Source: Gymnogyps californianus (Eukaryota; Chordata; Aves; Accipitriformes; Cathartidae). From it: DNA of 64,000 nucleotides. Position 1 is the stretch's first letter, and each line of letters starts with the position of its first letter. Both the position numbers and the translations under genes were made by a program. The notes beneath the pieces are model-generated. The model was not told the DNA's origin, did no database searches, and worked only from the letters and a program-made list of their open reading frames with translations. The stretch covers positions 3,967,501-4,031,500 of the forward strand of contig NC_059476.1 in assembly GCF_018139145.2 (NCBI RefSeq), written 5' to 3'. Shown piece after piece: positions 32,101 through 44,020 of this stretch.

Positions 32101-34266
32101 CATTTTAGAGACTGGATGAACATTATGTTAAAGAATGAGATAATAAATTAGTTATGCGATTAATACCTCCTCCACTTCCCCTGCAACAAGCAGTGTACAT
32201 GACATTCAGTACATAAATCATAGATTAATTCAGTTTTGAGGTCCCTTTTGTAGTTCATTTTAATTAGCTTTAGGCTTACTAGTGAATCAAACAAGCCAAT
32301 CCTGACATATATCTAGTATTTTGCTGCTTGCAGACAGAATGTATCATTTCTTATTTGAAAATTCACACTTTTACATTAATCATGTATATATTCAGCAAGT
32401 CAAGGGAACACAAATCCTTCTGATGATTTCGTTTAAAAAAAAAAAAAAAAAAAACAATACAGAGGGTCCATGTTACCCCTATAAAATTATGTGCAGTTGA
32501 AGATTTAACATTTGAATATGACTTCTGTTTTAGAACATAGGCTGCTGTAATTTCAGCATCTGTCAGAATATAAGAACTAAGACTAGTAGACTCCAAAACA
32601 AGGTATGTTAAAATTCATATTTTTTTGCTATAATTTCTTTTTTTCAGAAAGCAGTGAACAACAATTTCCCATTTTCTTCTCATGACAACAGACACTGCCT
32701 ACAGAATGTAGGAGAGTATTTTGATTTTGTAAGTACCCAGCACTGAGAAAAATCAAGCAAGTTCGTATCTCTCAGTCTGCCAGAGATTAAACACAGTATC
32801 TTTTCTCTCCCCTGCAAAAGTTATAGATGCTAAAAATTGTGAGAAGAGAAAAATGTAAACAGCAAAGAAAAACACACTTTTTATTAGTATAGGGATGGGA
32901 CTCCTCTGGGGCTGGCACAGGTATAGAGCAGCACGCATGGTCATTGAGAGTAGCAGAATTCGAGGGGAACATTTTCTAGTGGTCCTGGTTTTTATGTCTT
33001 AACACGGTTTTGTACGCAGTTATACGTCCTATTAGTCTGCTAAAAGTGATTGGCCTTGTGATGAACTTTTGTAGGGGTTTCAGCCACTCATAATTCACAG
33101 TCCCACATATTTGGTTCAGACTCATCTTTATCGTAAGTTTGACCAAAATCCATAGGACACCCACAATATATCTCCAGAATGTATTATTTTCCAATCCACA
33201 TCTCTTTATAATATACCTGTTTAAATGTATGTTGCAGAAGCCACAACTTTGAAGAGAATTTAAATTGTTTTGGGCTTTTCTGTATGTGCAACAGTTTCAT
33301 GTTTTTCCACTTTTCTTAGATTGTTGACATCTTTCTAGGCAGCAAAAGAAATAGTGCAGTTCACAAGATAATGAGCAGAGGAGGAAGCAGCGAATTGTAT
33401 GATTGAAGGTTTTTCTGACTTTGGGCTCTCTTAGACCTAGATTTTTTTGGTATTCATTATTCACTGAGTAACCTCCATTTCTGTGCACTTTGTGCAGTGT
33501 CTCATAGTTTTAAAGATACCGATCAACCATCATTCCAAATAAATTTCCTGCAAGCTATGGAGTGTGAAAATCAGGCTGTCTCTCTGTGTTTGGACGCATA
33601 AGGGATAGCTTTGAAGATTCAGATTTCATGGTCTGTCTGAGTTTCTTCATTGCAGTCCAAACATAAAATTATTAACCTATTTCTTTGGGTTACTCTGAAG
33701 ATTATTTTAGCTGAGTACAGCTAAATAGCCTTGAGTATATAGTATGCTACGGAAATGCAAAGTATAAGCCGTTTATTAGTACTAAGAGGTGGAAGGTCAA
33801 CAGATTTCCCATTATATATGCAACCAGAAATGTTCATACAGGCAAGTCTGACAATATTATTTTTAACTTGCTAAAGATCAGCCATGAGTTCTTGAAATCA
33901 CTGTGGTAACAGCTTCGTTAGCTTCCCAGTGGGGTAGCGACTGTTACAAGATTCATCTGTGAAACTGTGATTGTAAGTCATATGCTTACATGAATTTTCT
34001 TTCAATTTTTTTTCTAGGGTATGGGCCGGAGGAAGGTGGAACCAGAGAGACGGCAACAGAACTCACAAAACTTCTTCCAGTGGGCTCATGAATCAGTTCC
34101 TAGCAGCGAGGATGGCTTAACCATTTATCAGACATCATTTGTGAAAGATCAAAATACTGAGAGCCCATTTTGTAGGCGGTATCCAAAACACCACTCAGAA
34201 AAGTGTTGCACTTACAAACCCATTCCTGAGAATGAAAAAAACCTGCAGCTAAACAAGTCATCTTAA
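29055..34266 (+). CDS. TEX36: TEX36, testis expressed 36 (four coding exons, complete)
   Basis: Coding exons 29055–29105, 29896–30027, 32648–32728 and 34018–34266 give 170 residues plus a TAA stop. Junctions are all phase 0 with GTGAGG, GTGAGT and GTAAGT donors and clean pyrimidine-tract acceptors. The protein matches human TEX36 (C10orf122, about 186 residues from memory) in three places: the N-terminal W-F-x-H-x-G block, NNNFPFSSHDNRH in exon 3, and GMGRRKVEPERRQQ plus the following NFFQWAHESVPS in exon 4. The family is testis-expressed and its biochemical role is unknown. The C-terminus is shorter and more diverged than in human. Its head-to-head position with EDRF1 agrees with the human order. 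Confidence 0.92.
29896..30027 (+). CDS. TEX36: TEX36 coding exon 2
   Basis: Residues 18–61, starting FAHVGVCQSQPGSTTSS and ending RLPVAYRTREQ. The acceptor is TTTTCTAG and the donor GTGAGT. The end corresponds to the human KLPPIYKVREK region. Confidence 0.9.
30850..30960 (+). mobile_element. Old CR1/L3-type 3' end in TEX36 intron 2
   Basis: CATCTGGCCTTAGCCACTGT, then AGGTTAGATGGACC, resembles the conserved 3' tail of CR1/L3-type LINEs (GGCCACTGTC...CTAGATGGACC). The sequence is strongly decayed. Confidence 0.6.
32435..32454. repeat. A20 homopolymer in TEX36 intron 2
   Basis: Twenty consecutive A on the plus strand, about 190 bases before exon 3. Confidence 0.85.
32648..32728 (+). CDS. TEX36: TEX36 coding exon 3
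   Basis: Residues 62–88 (KAVNNNFPFSSHDNRHCLQN, then VGEYFDF). This is the most conserved segment of the family. Acceptor TTTTTCAG, donor GTAAGT. Confidence 0.93.
34018..34266 (+). CDS. TEX36: TEX36 coding exon 4 (terminal)
   Basis: Residues 89–170, GMGRRKVEPERRQQNSQNFF onward to a TAA stop. The acceptor is TTTTTTTCTAG. The downstream ATG at 34021 is internal and not the start. Confidence 0.93.
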   Translation, partial: GMGRRKVEPERRQQNSQNFFQWAHESVPSSEDGLTIYQTSFVKDQNTESPFCRRYPKHHSEKCCTYKPIPENEKNLQLNKSS

Positions 34267-34356
34267 TTATAAAAAAACCTTTGTAGCACTGACTTATCAT
34301 CATCATCAGAGCCTTTTCTTGAGATCTGAACTACTTGTTACTTAAATGGATGACGA

Positions 34357-34362
34357 AATAAA
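34357..34362 (+). terminator. Poly(A) signal of TEX36
   Basis: AATAAA 91 bases after the TEX36 stop codon, followed at about 20 bases by a GTGTAAAGTGAATGTCG stretch. It gives a short 3' UTR. Confidence 0.65.
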
Positions 34363-37300
34363 CATTTGTGTAAAGTGAATGTCGTAGTACAGTTGAGAGT
34401 TCATTGAAATCAACAATCATATGTTACTCTGAAGACATATGTTACTATAAAAATTTTAACGAAGAGGAGCATTATAAGGAAAAGCATGATTGTACATATT
34501 TTTAGAAATACCTCTATTAGGAGAACAGAGGTAGTGATTGTACTTGTGTTATTTGATACTGGTTGACCCTCATCTTCATACAAAAGCCCCTTCAACTTCA
34601 TAATCAGTGGTATGACTGTACCTCAAGCAGCTGACAGCATCTGTGTTGACAGAAGTATGTAATGGAACTGGATCCTTGAGAGTTTACCACAACAGGGAGC
34701 CAAAACTGCGTGTTCAGGTAAGAGAGAAACTTTTCTGAAAGGTTTCATGGCTATGAAGGCAGGGTACTAGCCATTAGAGAAACTAGATAAAAAAGAGGCT
34801 GCGCATTAGATTGTTGTGCAAAATAACTAATGTTTGGTTGTAACACAACAGTTGTATAAGTAAAGAAAGAAAGGATGTTGTAAACGATGTTTGCATGCCT
34901 GTGTGTGCGGTCACAAAATCTGAGTGTACGTATGTATGCGTCATTTCTGGCAGTAAGGGGGGAAAAAAGCTCAAGCTGAAGGTGGAAGGCTGCATGAAGG
35001 TTTGAGTTTGAGGTGGACTGGATCTGAAAAAAACTCAAGATTTTATAGTTACATGTCCCTAAGGAAGTGAATTCAGAACCAATCCTCCAAACACTCTGCT
35101 CCCAGAATACTTACTGGCTTTAGGATATGGAAGGCATTAGAGTCAGACCTCCAAATAATGTGTTTTCATCTTCTGGATCATTTCCATTAATATCAATAAA
35201 ATAATAAACCAAACTGTGTGTCTTAAAATATACTAGAAATAAGCTTGTTGCTGTGCAAAATAATGTTGACTAAAAAAATCTAAGCTTAAGTTTATGGGAT
35301 AATTTCCTTTGTTTACAAGATAAATGGAAAAATAAACCCTCAACCCTTAGCATTCCTTGCATTGTAAGAGATGCCTTGAAAATGAGCTATGTTAAGAAAT
35401 GATTTCTGCCTTTCAGTGAACAGAGATATCTTTTTGTATCAGCATGCAATGGCTGACCTTCTTGTGTGCCATCAAAATAGATTGTATTAGAATATTTCCC
35501 CAAATGTGTAGCAATTTTATTAGCACACGCTGAAATAATAAACTACTTTTTTTTTAATGAAGTTCCCCCTACTAAAGTTCTTGGGGTGCTGCACAATATG
35601 TAGAAATGCAAAACATTATTGAACAATGTAAAAACAGATAAAAAGCCAAGTAACATAGTGTTATTAAAAAGAATTATTTTTTCTCAAAGTAAAGACAGCC
35701 TGCCTGACAACTTGAGAGTCAGAATTTCCAGAGCGTTAGCCAACAATTTCGTCTCCAAACTGATTCAAAACTAAAGCGTGTGCCAATCACATGGTAAATG
35801 AAGTACCCCATGCTGTTTGGCATACTCAAGAGGGCAATCTTGGACCTCCATCAGAAGGAAGAAACACATTCTTGCTACATTAGTAATGTTTATCTGTGGC
35901 TTAGCATTACAACTGGATATGGTGAAATAAATTGCTGTAGTTTGTCACGCCTTAAAACACCAATAGAAAGATTCCAGATTTTTTTCCCCTCTTTTTTTTT
36001 CTTCACATTTTGACTCAAACATGGATTTTTTTTTTTAAAGTAACTGTGGATTAATAGATGTTCTCAACTATATTGTGATAAAGATTCCAGAGGAGAAACT
36101 GGAGAGATCATGAAACCTCCATACAAACTGAAATACACTGTGCTGAGTTGAACAAAACAGGTGATTCCCACATATCTCATGCTCTGGCTGTGTTTCATGG
36201 GTAAATAACATGAGATACAATACACTGAATTTCAAAATGAATGATAAGAGCCCCAGATAAATTCCAGAAAATTATATCCTTGCGTACTTTGGATAGAAAC
36301 CATCAGTTCTGTTTAATCTTGTGGTAATAACGTCTCTGAGAAGAAGGCCCTGTTGAGTTAAAATACTTTTGCAATATGGCGTTTTTTTGCTTCTTGGGGG
36401 ATGGAAGAGAGGGGAGGAAGGCTGGTAACTCCTGTAACCATTTCCTAGTCAGTGCAGGAAAGTGCTCCCAGCTGGTAGTTAACTAGGATCAGATGGGCGT
36501 AGGTAGGCCCAGCAGAATGAGCGTACTATGGGTTAACTCAGCCAAATACTATTCTGGAGAAGTAGAGGTTATGCTCTAGGTGGTGCTGATAAAGATGGAC
36601 TTTTTTGTACCTTGTTTCATTAAAAAAACAAAAAAAATCCAAAAAACCAAGTTAATTTGTTGCGAAATTTCCTTGAAGAGTATTATCAACAATTTGAACA
36701 CAGCCAAAACCTCTTTACAGAAACAACAGGCTTCGTACTATAATCCTTTTGAATGAGCAGGTATCGTTGCCTTCTGTTTTTTCTCCTGAGCCTACATCAA
36801 TTTAGAGACTGTCTACACAGCTTTCTTAAGAAGTCTCTTCTGTGTTAATTTAGAAGTGTTTTCAGTATGTTAGCTAAACTCACAGAACTCTGGCAAAATT
36901 GATTAGAAAAATTAAACCAAGGGGCTGGGCAGATGGCTGCAAGTTCCGTTGGTTTAATGAGTTGCTACTCATCAGCTGAACCCCACAACAGGCTAAGGTT
37001 GGTGATTAAGATGGCTGAGCTGAAGAGTAGCAACTTTGTCACTTGACTTTCCATGCCCTGGTTGAAGACAGCTTGCTTCTCGGGTTCCATTGGTTCAGTT
37101 CCATTGGAATACAGTCTTATCCTTGTGTCTGCATGGTTATGTCCACTTGTTTAAAGTGTGTTTGTTTTTTTTTTTCCTGCCCTGGTTGCTGATAACTAGA
37201 TCTGAGAAAATGGTCTCACTCAAAGCTGCTGTCTCTTGGACCATGTGGCCTCCTGGTAAGCTAGATGTCAGCTTTTAAAGCTGTTTCATTTATGAAATGT

Positions 37301-38510
37301 TGTGACCTGTGAAATGCTTTTAATAGTCGTTTTGACCCTGATAGACAAACTATTGATCTTGTATGATAGCAGATTGGTCTTGGTACAATAGGAAGCAAGA
37401 TTTAAGTTTTGCCTTTTGTTTACTTGGTGTCTAAAGAAGCTTAAAGAGATTCTTAAAGCCTGAACTGCCTGGCCTGTGGGGAGGGTTGGGTGGAAGTGGG
37501 AGTGCTGCTGCTCATGGAGCTAGTAATTCAACGGGGATGCAGCAGCTTGACTTCCAAGTCATCTGCTGCTAATCTAATCACTCTGTGTTCATAATCAAAT
37601 CACTCTGTGTAGCTGAAATGTTGTTTCTTAGCATGTACTCTCAAGGTTAGTCTGAGTGAAGTAACTTGATATAAATGTTGCACTGAAGATGAGCCCTTTT
37701 CCTTCCCTGGGCTACACAGTTCCACAGTAGCAATACTGTTGGAGATCTATCTAAACCCAAAACTCGTGCTGATTTGTTTACAGTGATACAGTTCAAGTGT
37801 GGATAATATTAAGCTTCTATAAATGTTCTTATACTGGTTTAACTTCTCCCTAGCTGAGCAAAATATTGGTATAACTGTGATGGTGCTAATGTTGAACTGA
37901 AAGTATAGACCTGTATCTAATAGAAATGTTCGTGTTGATACAGTGGCCATGCTGGTTGACAAGAAATAAAATTTCTGAAATTAAGTAGAAACTTTGGATT
38001 AGGCATCGCTATCTTTAAATCACAGTCTGCAAACTTTTTTTTTAATTATTCCTTAACCTCCCCCCTGCTGCTGCTACATTATCTAATGAGCAGTAGATGG
38101 CAAGTACAGAGACCCATTCCACTCTGGAGTGGGAAAGGACTATATAAAGCTGCCTCATCCCAAATTTCTTGTTTTATGCCTGCCTCCCCAACAAAGTAAT
38201 AAAATAACAAGCTGTTAAAACATTATCTCTGGAATATCTAATTAAAGGGAAGTCTATTCAACAGGGAAGTAATCCTAACTGACCTTAATTTGGATGTATG
38301 GCAATAGGGGGTGTGAGTGAACCATTAAAGCACCCAATTTATGATTCAGGCAGGCAGCTGTATAGCATTTATGAAAAGCACATTATCAGCTTGCTCTTGT
38401 GTCTGATCACGGTTTGTTATACTTCAGTATATTTACCTGAAAGTGAAGTATCTCAAATGATCATTTCTTAAATGTGGTGTACAGAAAGACATGTAGTTTG
38501 AAATAGGTAA
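34363..38510. other. Intergenic, no gene supported
   Basis: AT-rich sequence downstream of TEX36. The only structure I can point to is an inverted repeat at 36961–37034 and a 13-bp duplication (AATCACTCTGTGT) at about 37576–37611. Open frames are short and look random. Confidence 0.6.
36961..37034. repeat. Imperfect 17-bp inverted repeat
   Basis: GTTGCTACTCATCAGCT at 36961–36977 pairs with AGCTGAAGAGTAGCAAC at 37018–37034 with one mismatch, across a 40-base loop. It may be a remnant of an ancient non-autonomous element. Confidence 0.65.
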
Positions 38511-38514
38511 GTTT

Positions 38515-39035
38515 CAGCCAAATAGAATCAAAGAAGTGCTGCTCGGAGGAGACCTCTGGGACATGTCTGTTCCAGCTCCCTGCTCAGGCCAGACCCTTGT
38601 CAGCACAGGATCGGCTCAGCTGTGGCTTTGTTGATCTGAGTCTAGAAAGCCTCCAAAGAGGGAGTTTGCACAACCTCACCAGGTGACCTGTTCCAGCACT
38701 ACAGTGCAGTGCTAGAGAACAGTATTTTCCTAATATCCATCCCGAACCTCCCAGTCTGTTCTCTGTGACCGCTGCCTCTTAGTGTATCATCGGGCACTAC
38801 CAAAAAGTTTGGCTGCATCACCTTTGTAACTGTTCCTCAAGTAGTGACAGGCTGGTCTTAGCCTCATCTTCACCAGACCAAACAGACCCATTTTCCTCAG
38901 CCTCTCCTCACAAGTCATGTGCCTCTGACCATCTTACTTTTTGCTGGATCCTGTCCTATTTCTCTGCAGCCCAAAGTTGGTCACAGTATTCCAGGTTCAG
39001 CCTACAATACTGAGGGAATAATAACATCTCTCAGC
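38515..39035 (-). mobile_element. CR1 LINE fragment, about 0.5 kb
   Basis: Reads on the plus strand as a reversed CR1 tail: AATAGAATCAAAG at the end, then CACAACCTCACCAGGTGACC and TGTTCCAGCACTACAG. Further on come TCAGCCTCTCCTCACAAGTC, TGCAGCCCAAAGTTGG and TCACAGTATTCCAGGTTCAG. Only the 3' part remains. It is the best-preserved CR1 copy in the intergenic part. Confidence 0.85.
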
Positions 39036-39710
39036 CTGCTCATGGGAAGTGATTCTCAAAACCTTAATCTCTCCTGAAGCCAAGGGATTGAAATCATCCG
39101 TTTGGACAGTCTGTAAAACAGGGTTTAAAAAAAAAAAAGCTGAGTGAGCTTGCATTTTCTCCTTCTTTCTGAGGTTATGCAGCTAATTCTGTATGTAGCA
39201 GAAGTGGAAACTGTAGAATTCACAGAGACTATATATATTTGAATTCCTGTTAATCTGGTGGCAGATGCTAGAGATACCCAAGTCCCAGAAGTCTTCCATG
39301 GGTGCTTAAAATGCTACTTCTGGACAAGTCTAAAGTGCCTTAGTCTTGACAGCACCAAGCTCAAACCCGTATTTGGGGAAAAGATCCACAAATTAATTAT
39401 TCTCATGTCACCACTGTGCTTTAAATTGGGAGAATGCTCAAAGATATCAGTTTCTTCAGAGGGTACATGAAGAGCAGCTATTATCATGTCTGTGTGCAAG
39501 AGCTTAATTATTACAACACCCATTTGAAATAGGTTCTATTCCTTCCTCTGTTCTTGCATTGTTTCAGGGAGAGAGTTATGGCTTATTATACAGCGGTGCA
39601 AGTTTTCTCTACTTGGCTCTTCCTGAAGCTGTCTCATGTGCATGGAATATTTAGATGTTCATTAAATCAGCAAGAGAAAGTTCACATGTATACATGAGTG
39701 AGCATGATGA

Positions 39711-39864
39711 TCTAGCCCAGGTGATAGGACACCCACCAGAGAGAGGGGGCTGCCTGGGTTGGGGTCCTTGTATGGCTTTTAAATTTGAAGTAAACATTAA
39801 TTGAAGCAAGGACTGGAACTCAGGTCTGCCTGCTCACAGATGAGTGCCCAGACCACTGAACTAG
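39711..39864. mobile_element. Fold-back pair of tRNA-derived SINE heads
   Basis: The left half (39711–39771) has an A-box-like TAGCCCAGGTGATAGG and a B-box-like GGTTGGGGTCC, spaced as in a tRNA gene. The right half (39803–39864) on the minus strand reads CTAGTTCAGTGGTCTGGGCA and then GAGTTCCAGTCC, the same two boxes. The halves align with each other over about 60 bases, in inverted orientation. It is too diverged to be a working tRNA. Confidence 0.6.
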
Positions 39865-40084
39865 AGAAAACCCTGTGCTTTCTTTCAAGCTCAATGTTTT
39901 AACTCTTTCATACACAATGTAGCAGCTCTGGCAGAAGAGGTATAGAGTGGTCTTTTCTCCAGACTTCTCCAGACTACCTGAACCAGTTCAGAAAATCAGA
40001 AGAATCTTAGGAATACCTTCCCCCCCGCACTGTGGGATATCTAGAAATAGTAATATGATCATAAACCACTACCCTAGTAGCAAT

Positions 40085-40250
40085 GAATTAATCTTTACAG
40101 TAGCCCCATGAAGTATTTAAGTAGTAGTACTCATTCTGCAGATGACTTAATTGTGGCATGCTGTACTGAGGGTGATTCCTCAGTCAGCAGCAAAGCCATG
40201 GCTATAAAATGGAGGAGTCCTGACTCCTACACTTTTGCTGTAACCAGCAC
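40085..40250 (-). mobile_element. MIR-like (CORE-SINE) relic
   Basis: Plus strand runs in the order of a reversed MIR: CCATGAAGTATTTAAGTAGT, ACTCATTCTGCAGATGACTT, AGCAGCAAAGCCATGGCTAT and GGAGTCCTGACTCC. These match the reversed MIR segments 'cctatgaggtaggta', 'cattttacagatgagg', 'tggcagagc' and 'ggagtcctgactcc' in order and spacing. Confidence 0.55.
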
Positions 40251-40259
40251 TTCTTTCCC

Positions 40260-43200
40260 TGTGCATAGATTTGCTATAGAGTTTTTAGAGTTTCATTAGA
40301 GTCCTAGTTGCCTGCCAGTGTATTATTTTAAGAAACTAATGGCCATGTGTATGTTTTTATGATCCCTTTCAATATTCTATGGAATGAGAGACAAATTTTG
40401 TAACTCGAAGCATGCTATTTGTGACACGGAAGTGTTTTTTTTAAATTTAAAATGAACATCCGCTCTCCGTCTCTCATCCCGCCCACCCCCAAAAATAAAG
40501 ATCGTGTTTAGATTGTCCAGTATATTCTAATACCTACAAATGACAGTGCCTACTATGCAAACAGACCAACAGAAGGATCAAGTACTGTGCTCAGATGTAA
40601 ATTCTTGTGGGATCAGGCTCTGTAATACTAACCAGACATTCATGCCTCAAATGGCATTTTAGGCATGCATTAATGACCCTAAGCGACAGACCTTCTCATC
40701 TTATTGCTTAATTAATCAATGGCCCAGTGGCACATTGGCAGTGCTCTTTTTCAAGCTGTGCCTCCCCTCAGATGGTAATCAGATGGTATATGGCTGTATC
40801 TACTTATGGGAAAGTCAAAACCCAATAAATAAAGTTTAATTTCCTGATTCCCCTGGGATATAGTGATTCTTTTTAACAATGCTTCTTCAGTTGAGTTGAA
40901 ATTAAAAAACAGCATGATCAACATATTGCGTAATATTTCAAGGATGGAGTTAAGTACCAGGTTTAAAGATTTAAAAAAAAAAAAAAAAAGAGAGGACTGG
41001 TGGGGGGAAGACTGTTGATACAGAAGCAGAATATTTTCCATCAAAAATGTCTAATCCTATTTTTGTTACTGGTGTTAAACTCTACATTGTCAGCTTTTAA
41101 GCATTACTGTGAACATTTTCTGTGCATGTGTGGCATTAATTTTCATTCTAAATTAAGTTTGCTATCATTTGGAATAGAATTAACATTTAATCTTAAAAAT
41201 ATTTTGTAACATGCAGTACAGTTAGGTACCATAGGAGGGCAGATGTGTTGAACGGCTTTATTTTGATATGTGTTACATTAGTGTAAGATCTACTGTAGTG
41301 AGTTGAATTATCGGATTTATACTTGTATCGGTGAGCTCTCAATCATGTCAGAGAAATGCAACAACTTGATTCGGACACAAATGGAAATATGTCTCATGGT
41401 TTTTATGGATTTAAGTATCTTTTTCCAGTTGTTCATTTTTGATGCTTACAAAGTTCAAAGATTTTTCAATCCACAGTTATTTTGTTTTGCCTTTGAGAGC
41501 CTATAATCTGACTGCAGTTACTTGTTTAATCACTGACAATATCCAGCAAATTAACAAAATTAGTTCTTTAGTTTACTACTTAGATTTAATTCAACTTTTT
41601 ATTTTTCTAGCGTCAAGTTTTCAATATGTGCTAATTTATGCTACAGTTTTCTTTATGCTTCGAGTTAAATTCAGGCTTAAATAAACGAGCTTTAGCCTCT
41701 GGGTTAAATAATTCCCTATGAAATTTGAAATTCCATTCAATCCATATTTGCCTTTTCAAGTGAGTGGAAAAATGAATGAACCTTGTTTTGTTAGAGGAAG
41801 AAATGTGTGTGTGCGCTTTCACGTACTTTCATGATCCCTTCTTGTAGAATAATTGGGAGGGACCCTGCTACAGTGATGGGTTCCTACGCACTGAGCTTGT
41901 GCTGAGGTCCCCGCCGACAGACGGTTGGATTCAGAAACACCGTCTTGGAAAATAGTTGCGATCTCCCCAGTCTGTCCCATTGGCTCTGTTGTTCGTGACC
42001 CCCAAGTATCACAAAAGGGAGATCCCTGCTGAGTTGTTAAGCAGAGGCTGTCCTGCAAGCTGGGAGTCCTGCTTTCGTGTAATGATTGTAGAACGAAGGC
42101 TTTCAATGGGCAATACTATTTCTTCTGAAAGTGGAGAAAAATTTCCAGCATCTTGAGCTGAAAGAGTAAGATGAACGTTTCATCTATCTCATATAACGAA
42201 GTCCCTGAAGTAGAAGAGGGCTTGTTAAGCAGTGAAGACATTAAGAGGCACAATTTCTAAGACAAATCCAGCCCTTCAGATGCAGGAATGACCGTGTGGC
42301 AGCCTGACCCTTTCTTGCTGTTCAGCTGACCCCACTTCTTCCCTCTGAGACTGGCCGAGTCTCTCTCCAAATACACAGTAGCACCTGCAGAAGGGCTACA
42401 ACCAGATTTCCTGCAGCATGAAGCAGCTCTTAAGCTGCTGTGGAAGCAAATATTCTTAGGTCATGGGAGGATGATGTGGAAGAGTGATATTCTCTTGTCC
42501 CCAGGCCCAACAGCCCACAGTAAGCGAACCCTACTGTGCTCTAAAAATAAGTTGTCACAGGGTCTCTTAGCAGATGAGTCAGCCCTTGCTTACAGAAGTG
42601 GGAGCTTTTGTTCCATATCCTTCTTCTACGACACAGCTTTGGACTATCAAGTTGTTCCAAAACATAGTTTTGGCACTATACCTTAAGGAGGAAGATCCTC
42701 CTCACCGGCATTCTCTCCCTTATTCTCTGGTTGCTCTTATATTTAAACTCTCTAGATTCTGATCTTACTGCCAAAGTAGGTATCAGAAGCCAAAATGGCA
42801 GCTGTCATACAGGCAAAAATCCTGCTGAGATCTGTAAGAATAATTCATGTGTCTGAACACAGGCCATCTGATAATTTTATTTATCTTGATGTGCAGGTGT
42901 CTTGTTGGATAAATTCAGAATAATCTCAGCCCCCTGCCCAGTGTACGGTCTAAATGCTGGTATCTGAGACAGGAATATAATCTGTCACAACTGTTGATGT
43001 CCTTAGTACACTACACATAGGAAGTCTGTCTTCACATTTTCTTTGCGCTCTAATAACGAGTATCTACAACTTTCTTTGTATAATGAAAACCTCTCTCCCA
43101 TTTTCCTGAGCGGTGTGACTGCAGGCTAACATGCCAACATTGCTCTTTTACAAGGATGCAAAAACTTTTATAGCCAGCTATGTTTTGCTATTTCTTCCCT

Positions 43201-43590
43201 ACTTCTCCCCGCTCCCCTTTAACTCCCTCCAGTAGGATTTTTGCAATACATTTCTAGAAGTATTGTGTGCACTATGATAAAAAACAATATCTTCAGCAGT
43301 AATAATAAGTTGGATGTGGTGGGAATTTAAGCTTGTTCTTTTGTCCAAGGTGATATAATGGAAGTCATTCATAATGAAGAAAAAAGTAATTGTTATGCAG
43401 CACTTTTGTATTAAACATGCCTCCCCAAATTATCCAGAATATAAAAGAGAAAGTTTTTAGAGCTTTGTTACAACCATGGTTGAGCAAGATGCATGTGAAT
43501 GTCCTCTTATTTGCATAAATAGGGTTTCTTAAAATACAAACCATTCGTATTGTGTTAAGCTCCCTCAAGGCTTGCTACCTCACAAGATGT
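40260..43590. other. Intergenic, no gene supported
   Basis: Holds an A17 run (40973–40989) and a homeodomain-motif-rich block at 40600–40745 (GCTTAATTAATCAATGG). Open frames around 41.8–42.7 kb on both strands have no family resemblance. Confidence 0.55.
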
Positions 43591-43599
43591 ATCATAGTT

Positions 43600-44020
43600 T
43601 TATCATTAATCAAAACAAAGCCAAAATCAATAAACATGCATAATCAGGAGTCTCTGATTCCAGCATGCAAATATACTACATATTGATGAAATGTTTCTGA
43701 ATCTAAAACAGTTCTACTCCTTTTTCCTCTCAGAAGTCCCTGAGCCTTTTAATTTTAATATTTTATGCATTGCAATGCAAACAGTATAAGAATGAGTTCA
43801 TCTGTTGGAGATAACAAGTTAAAAGATAAATGTTGGATGAATCCCCTAATAGTTTTTGTTTACTTTGTTGACTTTAAAGGCAGTTTATGCTTCTGAAAGG
43901 CTGGTAATTACTTGACCTTTAAAAGCTCAATCCTGCAAAAGCAGTTGCTCTGCCGTGCACTTCCCAGGCGGTACCAGAGCACGGGCAGCCGGGTCCCCGG
44001 GCCCTCTGCCAGGGCCGTTT
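43600..44020. promoter_or_regulatory. Candidate distal enhancer block
   Basis: Contains an octamer ATGCAAAT (43665–43672), a 14-bp perfect palindrome TGCATTGCAATGCA (43766–43779, C/EBP-like core), several TAAT sites, and a short GC-rich end at 43955–44015. Motif density is the only evidence. Confidence 0.3.

Noticed and set aside
38140..38149. TATATAAAG motif as a promoter
   Set aside because: No open frame, initiator or CpG-rich sequence follows it. The CR1 fragment begins soon after.
39711..39771. Functional tRNA gene
   Set aside because: A and B boxes are present, but the acceptor stem and anticodon arm cannot be folded and an inverted second copy sits next to it. It is better explained as a SINE head.
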